Counted from the stretch's first letter, positions 37,942 to 47,900 are shown. The stretch is DNA of 64,000 nt from Colwellia psychrerythraea 34H (GCF_000012325.1 NC_003910.7:1922001-1986000); one strand, 5' to 3'. The notes: generated by a model from the sequence alone, not told the origin. Numbers and translations: made by a program.

Positions 37942-40329
37942 TTAAAATGAACCGCGTAAACCCAGCGCCACTGAACGTCCTGCTAGCGGTGTTAAATCCT
38001 TTAAGAATGATGTGTGCACTTGTGCGTATTCATCTGTTAAGTTTATTGCTTTTAGATACACAGCTAAGTCATGCTGTCCTAAAGAAAAGTGATAGTTAAC
38101 GTTGGCATCAACCATGACATAGCTGTCTGTTGAGGTTTCTAGTTCGGCAGTATGCGTTTGTTCAAAATAGTGGCTGACAAATAAGTCGGCAGAAATACTT
38201 TCGCCTTGATAACTTAATTCGGTCGCAATACGGGCAGGTGGTGTTCTAGGTAATTCTCCCCCCTCATCTAAACGTGCACGAAGCACATCACCTTGTACTC
38301 GCCAAGTAAACTCATCAGTCACTTGCCAAACAAGCTGTGCTTCAAATCCATATAAGGATACATCTTGAGCGGTAAAGGTATAAAGCGGTAACGTATGGGC
38401 TTCTTCTACTTCGCCGCCGTGTCCGTGTCCGCTGTGATCATGACCATCACCAGCCGAGAAACCAGTCGCTTGCTCATAGTAGTAATCATCTATTTGGTTA
38501 TAAAAAACATTAAAGATGAAACCGAAGTCACCTTTAAACTTACGTAAACTTAGATCAATATTATTGGCGGTTTCCATGACAATATCATGATCAGTCAAAC
38601 CAAAGTGAGCAGCTTCGCCGTGGTCATCATGTAATGCAAACAAAGCACCTACTTCATATGAACCGGTACCAATATGAGGACCAAAAGATAATAGTTCCGC
38701 AGCAGATGGAGCACGTTCTGAATGAGATAATGATAAACCTACATTATAACCATCGATGAAATCCCACACTAGACCAGCAGAAAGACTAATCGGAGTAAAA
38801 ACATGTTCGACATTAAAATTGCGGGTATAACCTTGTGTTTCATGAGCCCCATGATCATGCGAGTCGTGTCCTGCATCATCGTCTGCGCCGTGATCATCAT
38901 GAGCAGACTTAACGAGTTCAAGTTCTGGCAAACGAACTTTAGCCGCGGTCACTTCAGTACGTTCAATACGCGCACCAAGTTGTACTAAAAAGTCACCAAA
39001 ATGACGTTCTTCTATCCAGGCTAAGCCGAGTGAATTTGTTTCTGATGGGGGTGTAAATGCCTCTTCGCCAACTGCAGTAAAATCACTTTGTTTATAGTGA
39101 AGACTTAAGCCACCACGCCAATCCAAGAAGTCTTGATGCAATAGTTCAACTCTCGCTTCTATCGACTCGTTATCAAAGGTAGTGCCGACCAAACCCAACT
39201 CTACTTCTGTATGACGATAATCAGTATAACCAATCTTGGTATTAAGTGATTTTATCACATTATTATCAAAACTAAGTTCACTTAATAGTTGAAAGCGATT
39301 TTGGGTTAAGTCGGCAGAAACTTCTATGTCTTCATCGCCATGACTATGGCCTGGTATACCGTATTCTTGTTCTAAATTCTGATAAGACAATCCAACAAAG
39401 CCGTTATCTAATAAATAACTGGTACCTAAGGTGAAGCCACTTGATTCCGCTGCTGAATTAGCTACTTCGTCAACACCATCTTTTTCAGGTATTTGATAGT
39501 TCTCGCTGTCGCGATAAAAGCCATCTGCATGTACCGCAATATTACCGGTACCACTGGTAAACGAGCCAGACGCTAATGTCTGCTCATTATTACTATTGTA
39601 TTCTGTTAACCATTCACCTGAAGTCTCTGTACTTTTAGGAATACTCTCATTAACAATATTCACTACACCACCAATAGCACCACTACCATAAAACAAGGTT
39701 GCTGGGCCGCGTAGAACTTCAATACGCTCACTGGTTGATGTTTCAGTAGAAACAGCATGATCGGGACCAACACGTGAAGCATCGCCAGCATCTAAACCAT
39801 TTTGTGTAATTAATACTCGTGGTCCGTCTAAACCTCGAATAATGGGGGTACTGGCTACACCACCATGAAAACTACTATGAACTCCCACTTCTTTGTTTAA
39901 CGTATCACCCAAGGTATTCGCTTGGCGCATACGTAAGCTTTCACCGTGTAATACAGTGATAGGTAATGCTGATTCGATATTTGAGCTATGAAAAGGAGTA
40001 GCACTAACATCAATAATTTCTAGTGCTGATTTATCTAATTGTACCGTGAGTTCGGGATTCTGATTTTTAGCTAAGTCGACTTGAATATTTTTATGTACGT
40101 AAGCGCTGGCAACGACATGTAATTCATACTTTCCTAGCTCAACCGTTAGGTTAAACCTACCGGTATTATCAGTGCTAGTCACAATGTTGGTGCCCATAAC
40201 TTTAACCGTGGCACCGCTAATAATCTTGCCTTCTTCGTTGGTAATCAAACCTGTTATTTGCTCAGCAAGTACTTGAGTACTTGAAGTAGCTAAGGCAAAT
40301 GCACTTGCCAGTAATGTAAACTTATTCAT
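37942..40329 (-). CDS. TonB-dependent receptor with His-rich loops, ZnuD-like
   Basis: A 795-residue outer-membrane receptor. It has a signal peptide (MNKFTLLASAFALATSSTQVLA), a carboxypeptidase-regulatory-like domain (about 25-105), a TonB plug (LPITVLHGESLRMRQANTL, RGPATLFYGSGAIGGVVNIV) and a 22-strand barrel ending in an aromatic residue (ALGLRGSF). Two extracellular loops are rich in His and Asp (DHGADDDAGHDSHDHGAHE and GDGHDHSGHGHGGE), as in zinc receptors of the ZnuD group. I use the ATG that starts the signal peptide; an in-frame ATG 6 codons upstream would overlap the operator region. Two Zur-like boxes precede the gene. Confidence 0.85.
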   Translation of the reverse strand: MNKFTLLASAFALATSSTQVLAEQITGLITNEEGKIISGATVKVMGTNIVTSTDNTGRFNLTVELGKYELHVVASAYVHKNIQVDLAKNQNPELTVQLDKSALEIIDVSATPFHSSNIESALPITVLHGESLRMRQANTLGDTLNKEVGVHSSFHGGVASTPIIRGLDGPRVLITQNGLDAGDASRVGPDHAVSTETSTSERIEVLRGPATLFYGSGAIGGVVNIVNESIPKSTETSGEWLTEYNSNNEQTLASGSFTSGTGNIAVHADGFYRDSENYQIPEKDGVDEVANSAAESSGFTLGTSYLLDNGFVGLSYQNLEQEYGIPGHSHGDEDIEVSADLTQNRFQLLSELSFDNNVIKSLNTKIGYTDYRHTEVELGLVGTTFDNESIEARVELLHQDFLDWRGGLSLHYKQSDFTAVGEEAFTPPSETNSLGLAWIEERHFGDFLVQLGARIERTEVTAAKVRLPELELVKSAHDDHGADDDAGHDSHDHGAHETQGYTRNFNVEHVFTPISLSAGLVWDFIDGYNVGLSLSHSERAPSAAELLSFGPHIGTGSYEVGALFALHDDHGEAAHFGLTDHDIVMETANNIDLSLRKFKGDFGFIFNVFYNQIDDYYYEQATGFSAGDGHDHSGHGHGGEVEEAHTLPLYTFTAQDVSLYGFEAQLVWQVTDEFTWRVQGDVLRARLDEGGELPRTPPARIATELSYQGESISADLFVSHYFEQTHTAELETSTDSYVMVDANVNYHFSLGQHDLAVYLKAINLTDEYAQVHTSFLKDLTPLAGRSVALGLRGSF

Positions 40330-40347
40330 GTTGAGACTAGATTCCAA

Positions 40348-40387
40348 TGTGATAATGTAACAATTTCAATAATGTTATATTATCACA
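40348..40387 (-). promoter_or_regulatory. Tandem Zur-like operators upstream of the His-rich TonB receptor
   Basis: TGTTATATTATCACA (40373-40387) departs by one base from the Zur palindrome TGTTATATTATAACA, and TGTGATAATGTAACA (40348-40362) is a second, weaker match 25 bp away. Both sit 19-58 bp upstream of the receptor ATG, where repressor binding would block transcription under zinc sufficiency. The remaining gap up to 40788 has no gene and no other clear signal. Confidence 0.65.
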
Positions 40388-40788
40388 TTATAAAAAGCAA
40401 CAAGTGTAAACGTCTTATATATTTAATGTAACTTTATGGCTGTTTTTTTATTAAAAGGTGTTACCTGTAACAATTAAAAATTGCGATATTAAACCTCAAA
40501 ATGCAACCGATGTAGACGTACTATTACGGTTTAGTTATTGATTGAACCATCAGTGGGCTGATGTTAATTTTGTTAGGTTTATTTTCTTATCAGGTGATCG
40601 TAGGTAAGGGGAGGGGTGAGCAATATAACTCACGCTCTATGTCTCTTTTTATCTATAAGTGGAAGCTAGAAGTAGGAGCTATAAGTGATAACATCTAAGC
40701 TTATCTCGTTACGCTGAAAGTATCTGTCTGTTAATTCAAACTCAATTCAGTCACTAAGCTTTATCAGCACATACACTTTTCTAGTGTA

Positions 40789-40817
40789 AAAAAGTCGCCT
40801 CGACAGGGCGACTTTTT
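40789..40817. terminator. Terminator of the CDGSH/glutamate-synthase operon
   Basis: A perfect 11-bp stem, AAAAAGTCGCC (40789-40799) with GGCGACTTTTT (40807-40817), loop of 7 nt, with A-rich and T-rich flanks. It lies about 75 bp past the stop codon of the minus-strand operon. Confidence 0.85.
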
Positions 40818-40893
40818 CACTGGAAGCTTTATTCTGAAATAAAGCTATATCAAGGAAGGTATAAACAAAAAATCATTAAACAACTATGGCTTT

Positions 40894-42441
40894 TTAATTA
40901 CCCATCCCTGAATATTTTACTCCTGAAAGTAGTGCTATTTCCCTATGCCAAGTAGCTAGGTCATTACTATTAAATTGTTCAAAAGAATCGTGACCACAAG
41001 CCCTCGCCATTACTGACATTAATTCAGTAGATGCTTCAAAAAAGTTTTTGAGCTGAACAGAAGATTTTTCTATATTTAAGCGTTGACGTAAATCTTTATT
41101 CTGCGTTGCAATACCCGCTGGGCAGTTATTCGTATTACATATTCTTGCGGCTACACAGCCTATTGCTTGCATAGCACTGTTCGAAACGGCAACACCATCA
41201 GCACCCAAAGCTAACGCTTTAACGAAGTCTATTGGCACTCGTAATCCACCTGTAATAATTAGCGTGACTCGACCATTAGCGCCTTGCTCATCTAGATACT
41301 TTCTAGCACGAGCAAGTGCAGGAATAGTGGGTACACTAATGTGATCTCTAAATATTTCAGGAGCAGCACCTGTGCCGCCGCCTCGACCATCTAAAATAAT
41401 GTAATCGGCACTAGCATCTAATGCGAATTGAATATCTTCTTCGATATGATTGGCACTGAGTTTAAATCCAATGGGAATACCTCCTGTGACTTCACGTACG
41501 CGGTTAGCAAATTTTTTAAAATCTTCTACTGTGATTAAATCTTTAAACGTTGGAGGTGATATAGCGGAAGTACCTGCTTCTATACCTCGCACTTTGGCAA
41601 TCTTCCCTATATTTTTGATACCGGGTAAATGACCACCTGTACCCGTTTTTGCCCCTTGACCACCCTTAAAATGGAACGCTTGAACATTCTTGAGTTTAGA
41701 CTCGTCATAGCCAAACTGAGCACTTGCCAGCTCATAAAAATACTTTGAGTTAGCCGCCTGTTCTTCAGGTAACATGCCTCCTTCGCCAGAACAAATACCT
41801 GTTCCTGCAAGTTCGGCGCCTGTTGCTAGGGCAATTTTGGCTTCTTCAGATAAAGCCCCAAAACTCATATCCGAAACAAACAGTGGAATACGGAGTTTAA
41901 GTGGTTTTTTCGCTTTAGGGCCAATCACTAACTCTGTATTCACCACTACATCTTCCATCAGCGGTTTGGTGGCCATCTGTGCAACCATTACCTGCAGATC
42001 ATCCCAGTGAGGTAGTTGATAACGTGGCACACCCATAGAGGTCATGGGACCATGATGTCCTAATTTAGATAAACCCTCTCGAGCCAATTGATGAATAAAT
42101 TCAACGGTTGGCTCTTCCTTAGTTGCGTTAGCGGTAGGCATATTACTTACATCAACTGCTTGAATTTGCACGCCAGGTCCTTCTTTGCCCACTTGGTCTT
42201 TATCAAATTGTTTATGACTACCATCACAAAAAGGGCTATTGGCGGTATGCTTACATTGGCATAAATAGGCATCACCGCTTTCTTGGGCGGAAAAAGGCTT
42301 AGGTTTAAAATCTGTACCTGCATGAGAACCGTCACAGAATGGCTGGTTATTTGACCGGCCACAGGTACAAAAATAATATTCCTCATCCTGATTTAGACTC
42401 ACTTTCTTTGGTGCTATCGCTGCAATTATAGGTTTAGTCAT
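40894..42441 (-). CDS. Dual CDGSH iron-sulfur domain fused to FMN glutamate-synthase-type domain
   Basis: A 515-residue cytosolic protein. Two CDGSH-type 2Fe-2S motifs open it: C25, C27, C36, H40 (CTCGRSNNQPFCDGSH) and C61, C63, C72, H76 (CQCKHTANSPFCDGSH). The rest is a glutamate-synthase-like FMN domain (FVSDMSFGALSEEAK, KGGQGAKTGTGGHLPG, ADYIILDGRGGGTGAAP, CNTNNCPAGIATQN). It has no glutaminase domain, so it is not ordinary GOGAT; such FMN domains act as oxidoreductases of unclear substrate. It ends the minus-strand operon cytochrome b561 - GST - MBL-fold - this gene. A redox role with the two 2Fe-2S centres feeding FMN is inferred. Confidence 0.85.
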   Translation of the reverse strand: MTKPIIAAIAPKKVSLNQDEEYYFCTCGRSNNQPFCDGSHAGTDFKPKPFSAQESGDAYLCQCKHTANSPFCDGSHKQFDKDQVGKEGPGVQIQAVDVSNMPTANATKEEPTVEFIHQLAREGLSKLGHHGPMTSMGVPRYQLPHWDDLQVMVAQMATKPLMEDVVVNTELVIGPKAKKPLKLRIPLFVSDMSFGALSEEAKIALATGAELAGTGICSGEGGMLPEEQAANSKYFYELASAQFGYDESKLKNVQAFHFKGGQGAKTGTGGHLPGIKNIGKIAKVRGIEAGTSAISPPTFKDLITVEDFKKFANRVREVTGGIPIGFKLSANHIEEDIQFALDASADYIILDGRGGGTGAAPEIFRDHISVPTIPALARARKYLDEQGANGRVTLIITGGLRVPIDFVKALALGADGVAVSNSAMQAIGCVAARICNTNNCPAGIATQNKDLRQRLNIEKSSVQLKNFFEASTELMSVMARACGHDSFEQFNSNDLATWHREIALLSGVKYSGMGN

Positions 42442-42510
42442 TTTAGTTTCCTTTTACTGCCTGTTATATAGTTCTATAGTTCTACTTAATTCCAATCCAT
42501 CTTTTCTGTA

Positions 42511-43413
42511 TTACCATCCCATATGGTAATAAGCCCAGATGCGCTCAATATTCATTGGCAACCATTGTTCGTAGTACTGCCAGTGCTCATACTTAGGTAG
42601 TTTTACTTGTTTCCTCAATGCATCGGGGCTGTGAACTCCTTCATCCATTTTTAGTTTAACTGCGGCCATTAAATCTTCGATGTAGACTCGTTGCTCTTTT
42701 ATAACAGAGGCGGGGTCAATGGCCGGTTGATTCTCCGGACCATGAGCAGAAATAACGTAATCAACATCCATTAATTCAATTTCTTTTAAAGAACGAACCC
42801 ACTCATCAGGCCAAAAGTCTGGCATGCCTCTAAAAGCAACTCGACGAGGTGTGACTATATCAACAACAAAGAGAATTTTTTCTTTAGGGAATCGCATCAC
42901 AACAAGGCTATCACCGTGGTTTGGCCCAAAGTACGATAGTTCTAATGTTCGGTTACCTAGGGTCAAGGTGTAGGTATCTTCAAAAACAATGTCAGGTATT
43001 GGCAATACAGGACTTGGATGGTCTTTAAGCTGCTTTAATAGATTTTTATGGCCAATAAATTTCGCACCTTCAGCTTTAAATATATTACCGCCGGAAATAT
43101 GGTCATGATGGTTATGACTATAAACAACATATTTAACGGGTTTATCCGTTATTTTTCTAATTTCACTTTGTAGTAGCTTCGCTGCTTTTGGGTTAAGGGG
43201 ATCTGAAACAATTACACCGTCATCAGTGACGACAAAAAAATTACGATAAACCCACCAACGAAATACATAAATTCCGTTACCAACATGTTTAACACTGTGG
43301 CCAAAAGTTTTCCCACCCATAGGCTCCTGAGTTGGAAATTCTGGCGATGCTATTGCTAATGATGAAATGAACAATCCCAATATTAAGGTGATTGTTTGTA
43401 TTGTTGTTTTCAT
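42511..43413 (-). CDS. Exported metallo-beta-lactamase-fold hydrolase
   Basis: A 300-residue protein with a signal peptide (to SLAIAS) and an MBL fold: the zinc motif HNHHDH in VVYSHNHHDHISGGN, a second His in GPNHGDSLVV, the Asp of FVVDIVTPRR and a final His in VISAHGPENQ. It resembles periplasmic MBL-fold proteins encoded near quinoprotein or thiol-linked systems; the substrate is unknown. It lies between a GST gene and the CDGSH fusion gene in one operon, which suggests a shared detoxification or thioester-cleaving pathway, by inference. Confidence 0.8.
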   Translation of the reverse strand: MKTTIQTITLILGLFISSLAIASPEFPTQEPMGGKTFGHSVKHVGNGIYVFRWWVYRNFFVVTDDGVIVSDPLNPKAAKLLQSEIRKITDKPVKYVVYSHNHHDHISGGNIFKAEGAKFIGHKNLLKQLKDHPSPVLPIPDIVFEDTYTLTLGNRTLELSYFGPNHGDSLVVMRFPKEKILFVVDIVTPRRVAFRGMPDFWPDEWVRSLKEIELMDVDYVISAHGPENQPAIDPASVIKEQRVYIEDLMAAVKLKMDEGVHSPDALRKQVKLPKYEHWQYYEQWLPMNIERIWAYYHMGW

Positions 43414-43444
43414 AAGCTACTCCTTTTAAAATAAATGTAGATGA

Positions 43445-44212
43445 TTATTTGTCCCACCACTCGTTTTGAATCTGAGCAAGGGTGTAACTTTTTCGCTGTT
43501 GCATTCTTAAATAGTAGCTAGCTATCTGTGGAAAACTATTATTGTTTAACCATTTACTGTAGCCCAACAAATCTAGTCTTGAGAGTATCACCGTCCAAAT
43601 TACATCAGCTAAGGTGTAGGTATTGCCTATTAGAAATTCATTATCTTGTAAGAGTTTTTCAACAAATGTAATGGCTTCCAATGCACTTTGTTCAATATTT
43701 TCGATATGTGTATTATCAACCCGAAACGTTTTGCTCTTTTGTGAACGCTCAGCACAAACAAGGTAATTATCGCTAAGTTCAGGGAGTTGTTTAGACATTA
43801 AAAGTGATTTTGTAACTCGAGCATTCAATATCTTTTCAGATTTTTCCATTGAAGGGTGACGTGCGTAACTGAGAATTTGAAGATCAATATCATCTGCCAA
43901 GTCAATTAATCTCTCCATTAACTGAAGATCGTTTTCATCTTGAGGCAACAAGACGTTACCTTCAGAAACAGAAGCGACAAACCGAATGATATGAGCAGAG
44001 TCAGTCAATACTTTTGTTGTGCCGTTTCGAAACTCCAACGTGGGAATGACTCCCTTTGGGTTTAGTTTCAAATACCATGGGTCTAGTTGGTCTTGCTTTT
44101 GTACAATGTCGATAACCCGTCCCGACCAAGCAAGTCCTTTTTCTTCAAGTACTAGTCGAACCTTCATTGAACACACGGATAAAGGATGATGATAAAGCAT
44201 GAATGAGGTCAT
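43445..44212 (-). CDS. Glutathione S-transferase family protein
   Basis: A 255-residue GST-like protein. The N-terminal thioredoxin-type domain (MLYHHPLSVCSMKVRLVLEE, NPKGVIPTLEF, DSAHIIRFV) has a serine/cysteine (SVCS) at the usual catalytic position, and the C-terminal helical domain (FLIGNTYTLADVIWTVILSRL) is complete. It sits 31 bp before the MBL-fold gene and after the cytochrome b561 gene. Substrate unknown. Confidence 0.82.
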   Translation of the reverse strand: MTSFMLYHHPLSVCSMKVRLVLEEKGLAWSGRVIDIVQKQDQLDPWYLKLNPKGVIPTLEFRNGTTKVLTDSAHIIRFVASVSEGNVLLPQDENDLQLMERLIDLADDIDLQILSYARHPSMEKSEKILNARVTKSLLMSKQLPELSDNYLVCAERSQKSKTFRVDNTHIENIEQSALEAITFVEKLLQDNEFLIGNTYTLADVIWTVILSRLDLLGYSKWLNNNSFPQIASYYLRMQQRKSYTLAQIQNEWWDK

Positions 44213-44264
44213 AATGTTAATTCCTATTGATTCGAAAGTTGAGCAGATAACGTTAAATTATTTC

Positions 44265-44831
44265 TTATATGCGCGGTTTTATTGGCATCATGCGCGGCAG
44301 AACATCAGCTTCAGGCTTATCTAGAAATCGATGTTTTAGTGCCCCTGTAATATGGGCAAATAATGCAGCCATTAGGGTATATACCAGTAGAAAATGCGCT
44401 TGTTTAGCCAATAGGGCCATTTCTGTATTTTTACCAAACAAAACAGGTAGGTCGATTAAGCCGAATAAGCTAACAGGGTAACCAAATAAATTTGTCATGG
44501 CATAGCCGCTAAACGGAATGGCCAACATTAATAAGTATAATGAGCCTGTTATTGTTTTTGAGAGTAATTTCTCCCAACTCGCCAATACGTCTGGCAATTT
44601 TGGTGAGTTATTAAGTCGACTCCAAATCACACGGAGAATCGCGAACTGCATGAAGATAACGCCAAAAGATTTATGCATACCCACGAGTAGCATTTTGTTG
44701 GGATCCGCTTTATCTAATCCTGCCATGTAAGTACCCACTGCAATGAGTACTATTATCATCAGGGCCATTACCCAGTGCAAAAACTTAGCAAACTTGCCAT
44801 AGCTTTGTTCTTTCATATTTTCAGTATTCAT
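44265..44831 (-). CDS. Cytochrome b561
   Basis: A 188-residue inner-membrane di-heme cytochrome b561. Four membrane helices carry the histidines expected to bind heme b: FAKFLHWVMAL, LLVGMHKSFGV, AKQAHFLLVYTL and FAHITGALKH. These proteins pass electrons between quinones and periplasmic acceptors. It is the first gene of the minus-strand operon, and a truncated LysR-type gene faces it across 127 bp. Confidence 0.88.
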   Translation of the reverse strand: MNTENMKEQSYGKFAKFLHWVMALMIIVLIAVGTYMAGLDKADPNKMLLVGMHKSFGVIFMQFAILRVIWSRLNNSPKLPDVLASWEKLLSKTITGSLYLLMLAIPFSGYAMTNLFGYPVSLFGLIDLPVLFGKNTEMALLAKQAHFLLVYTLMAALFAHITGALKHRFLDKPEADVLPRMMPIKPRI

Positions 44832-44958
44832 AAGTCACCTTTCAGATTCATTGTTGGCAACTAATGCCATGTATAATCACTTATGTATAGCTTATTGTAT
44901 TTTTATGGGTTGATATACGTGCTATTAGTCAACTTATTGTTCACTCACAGGTATTAAT

Positions 44959-45432
44959 GTGAATATTTTAACACTGATGGAAACTGGAAGCTTTACTGCG
45001 GCGGCTGATAAACTTGGACTTTCCAAATCATTTATCAGCAAAAAAAATTGGTTTTTAGAGGAAGATCTGGGAACTCGGCTACTTTACCGCACCACGCGAA
45101 AATTGAGTTTTTCTGACGAAGGGAGCCAATTCTATAAGCACTGTAAGGTAATCATGGCTGAAGCTGAAAATGCTCGTGCCGAAGTCATGGACAGCCAAGG
45201 AGCGCCAAGGGGGAACATTCGTATAACAATGCCTCAAAGTCTTATCATTTCTGGTTTTGGCCAATTGTTGATAGATTTTCAACTTCAATATCCAGAAATA
45301 GACCTTGAAGTAATAGCCAGTGGGCGTATTGAAGATTTGGTGGAAGAGGGGATAAATATTGCACTCAGAGTGGGGCAACTGGAAGACTCAAGCCTTATAT
45401 CCGCTAAATCGAAACCTCTTTCGAAGAATTAG
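44959..45432 (+). pseudogene. Truncated LysR-family regulator
   Basis: A 157-residue remnant of a LysR regulator (normal length about 300). The winged helix-turn-helix is present (METGSFTAAADKLGLSKSFISK, EEDLGTRLLYRTTRKLSFSDEG), and the effector domain starts (GNIRITMPQSLIISGFGQLL) but stops after LRVGQLEDSSLI. The start is a GTG lacking the usual first ~5 residues of the family. The following 170 bp do not continue the domain. Its position divergent to the cytochrome b561 operon suggests it once regulated that operon. It may still make a DNA-binding stub. Confidence 0.75.
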
Positions 45433-45601
45433 AATGTTGATTGATTATTTATCTGAGCGGTTATTTGTTTAGTATTGAATGTTTAAATGGTTTGTATTTA
45501 TATTTGTGAAACGTCAGACATTGGTTATTTTAAATAATTAAGAGGCGCTGATTTTTCAATAGCGACCCCTTTTCATTAATAAGTATCTAAACACTCTTTA
45601 C

Positions 45602-46480
45602 TCATTGCTTAACATCAGACTTAATTGTTTTCAAAATATCTACAAAACGGGTAAGGGAAGGTGTCCAAGTTGACTGCTTAGCTGTAACAAAATAGGTATC
45701 TATATTAGCGATAGACGAGGGCAGATTGAGATAACCAATGTCGAACCGATGGCGATGAGCCTCCACTGTGGACAAGGGCATAATTGAATAACCCATACCT
45801 GATGCCACACAACCTAATATGCCATCTATGCTACCGAATTCAAAAATACGCGTTGCATTGACTCCACAAGTTGAAAGTAATTGCTCAATACGTTGGCGGT
45901 AGCTACACCCCTGACGAAACGCGAGAAAAGTTGTTTCTAAGAATTGTTCAGCGGTGGGGAATTTTTGTAATGTTTTAGGGCCGACAAGTACCAATTCTTC
46001 AGAGAATGCTTTTATAACTTGCAAGCGCTTGTGCTTTGGTTTTCCAGCAATAAAAACACCATCTACATCACCTTCTATTAACTGAGTTAGCAGTTGGGCT
46101 GTTGGAGCTGTTTCAACGGTAATATCTATTTGAGCATAACGGGCATGAAAGGCAGCTAATACAGGGGGTAGACGTAATGCTGTTGTTGTCTCCATTGCGC
46201 CAATTCGCAGTCGACTAGGTATAGACTCATCACCTTTAAATAACCCTAAAACATCATCATGAGATTTGAGTATTTGTTTTGCATAAGTGACCACATCTCT
46301 ACCTGCTGTAGTCAAACGAGCACCACCTTTACGGTGAAATAGTAGAGCACCTAACTCTTCCTCTAGCTTCTTGATATGGGCTGTTACGTTCGATTGAACA
46401 GTGTGTTGACGCTCTGCTGCGGCAACAAAACTTCCAGTCTCTGCTACATCCATGAAAAGGCGAAGTGATTTTATTTGCAT
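45602..46480 (-). CDS. LysR-family transcriptional regulator
   Basis: A full-length LysR regulator of 292 residues: N-terminal helix-turn-helix (MQIKSLRLFMDVAETGSFVAA, VQSNVTAHIKKLEEELGALLF) and a complete substrate-binding domain (PSRLRIGAMETTTALRLPPV, VDGVFIAGKPKH, GCVASGMGYSIMPLS). It is divergent from an MFS transporter/GST pair across 199 bp, the usual arrangement for a LysR activator of its neighbours. No inducer can be inferred. Confidence 0.88.
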   Translation of the reverse strand: MQIKSLRLFMDVAETGSFVAAAERQHTVQSNVTAHIKKLEEELGALLFHRKGGARLTTAGRDVVTYAKQILKSHDDVLGLFKGDESIPSRLRIGAMETTTALRLPPVLAAFHARYAQIDITVETAPTAQLLTQLIEGDVDGVFIAGKPKHKRLQVIKAFSEELVLVGPKTLQKFPTAEQFLETTFLAFRQGCSYRQRIEQLLSTCGVNATRIFEFGSIDGILGCVASGMGYSIMPLSTVEAHRHRFDIGYLNLPSSIANIDTYFVTAKQSTWTPSLTRFVDILKTIKSDVKQ

Positions 46481-46679
46481 CTTATTTTTCTTTATTAACT
46501 TTATCTATCACAATATATGATACTTGAGTTCATTACAAATCACTTTTAATGGTGTGCATTGGCGTAATACAATAACGTGGTAAGAGTCGCCAAATTGAGC
46601 GAAATAAAGTGCAGTAAGTTGTTTTACTGTAACTTTTAATTAGCACAGTAAATTGCACCTATCATAGTGAGTTATAAAA

Positions 46680-47900
46680 ATGATTAAAAAAGAAGACCAT
46701 CCTGCAATAGTTGTTGGCATTATGGCAACGCTTGCAGGGATTGGCATAGCCCGCTTTGCTTACACCCCTTTATTGCCCGAGTTAGTACAACAAGGCTGGT
46801 TCAGTGGAGGTCAAGCTGCTTATTTGGGGGCTGCAAATTTGTTAGGTTATTTGATTGGTGCTCTCTCTGCTTTTCGACTATCAGAATCGTTTGATCCTTC
46901 ATCAGTGATAAGGCTTTGTTTAGTTAGCATCTGTTTGAGTTTCATTTTTTGTGCTCAGCCAAATAGTTTCGAATGGTTTTTTATTTGGCGATTTATAGCT
47001 GGGATAGCTGGCGCTATTCTTATGGTTGTTGGCCCAGCAGAAGCTCTGGCTTGTACACCTCTTTCTCGCCGTACAAGTGTAGGTACCTTAGTTTTTATTG
47101 GCATTGGATTAGGCGCTGTAATATCAGCGATAACTGTGCCTTTGCTCTTACAGATTAATTTATTTATTACATGGATTTCTCTTGGAGGTATCATAATTTT
47201 TATTGGCATACTCTGTCATTTTGCCCTTAAAAAGCTGCCTAATAAAGCATTTCAAAAAGAGGTAACTTCTGAACAAACCACCGATAACCATAAAACTAAA
47301 ACTATCGTATTTTTGCTGGTAGCTGCTTACGCGCTTGATGCCGTAGGCTTTATCCCACACACAGTATTTTGGGCTGACTATCTAGCACGAGAGTTAGGAT
47401 TAGGAATTAATATTGCGTCTACACAATGGTTAGTTTTTGGCATAGGCGCAATGTTAGGCCCCATTTTTGTTGGCATTACTGCGCATAAAGTCGGACTAAG
47501 CTATGCACTTCTCATTGCTTTTTTGTTTAAAGCAGTTGCCGTATTCCTTCCCACTTTATCAGATAGTTTAATTATCTTAACAATATCCTCTTTTATTGTT
47601 GGCGCTTTGGTTCCAGGAGTTGTTGCACTTGCCTCAGGTCGAATAGCCGAATTAGTTGGAGCGCGAAAACACAAACAATTTTGGGGATTAGCTACGGCTA
47701 CTTTCGCTATAGCGCAAGCGATTTCAGGCTATGGAATGTCTTTAATTTATAACCTTTGGGAAAGTTATATTTATCTATTTTACATAGGCAGCACAGCGAT
47801 AGTTTGTGGTTTTTTTCTTCTCTTTATAGGAGAAATAGTCATCGCAACAAACAAATCAAAACAAAATAAATCCACAACACTTAATGAGATGAAACTATGA
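46680..47900 (+). CDS. YbfB/YjiJ-family MFS transporter
   Basis: A 406-residue inner-membrane transporter with 12 predicted helices. The opening IMATLAGIGIARFAYTPLLPELVQ and AAYLGAANLLGYLIGAL are the hallmark of the YbfB/YjiJ family of the major facilitator superfamily. Substrate unknown, efflux is likely. The stop overlaps the start of the following GST-like gene (ATGATG), and both are probably activated by the divergent LysR protein. Confidence 0.85.
   Translation: MIKKEDHPAIVVGIMATLAGIGIARFAYTPLLPELVQQGWFSGGQAAYLGAANLLGYLIGALSAFRLSESFDPSSVIRLCLVSICLSFIFCAQPNSFEWFFIWRFIAGIAGAILMVVGPAEALACTPLSRRTSVGTLVFIGIGLGAVISAITVPLLLQINLFITWISLGGIIIFIGILCHFALKKLPNKAFQKEVTSEQTTDNHKTKTIVFLLVAAYALDAVGFIPHTVFWADYLARELGLGINIASTQWLVFGIGAMLGPIFVGITAHKVGLSYALLIAFLFKAVAVFLPTLSDSLIILTISSFIVGALVPGVVALASGRIAELVGARKHKQFWGLATATFAIAQAISGYGMSLIYNLWESYIYLFYIGSTAIVCGFFLLFIGEIVIATNKSKQNKSTTLNEMKL

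Noticed and set aside
37942..40329. Iron-siderophore receptor call for the His-rich TonB receptor
   Set aside because: The His/Asp loops and Zur-like operators fit zinc better; I saw no Fur-type box upstream.
44959..45432. Intact short regulator gene
   Set aside because: It stops halfway through the LysR effector domain and lacks the normal first residues, so I list it as a pseudogene.
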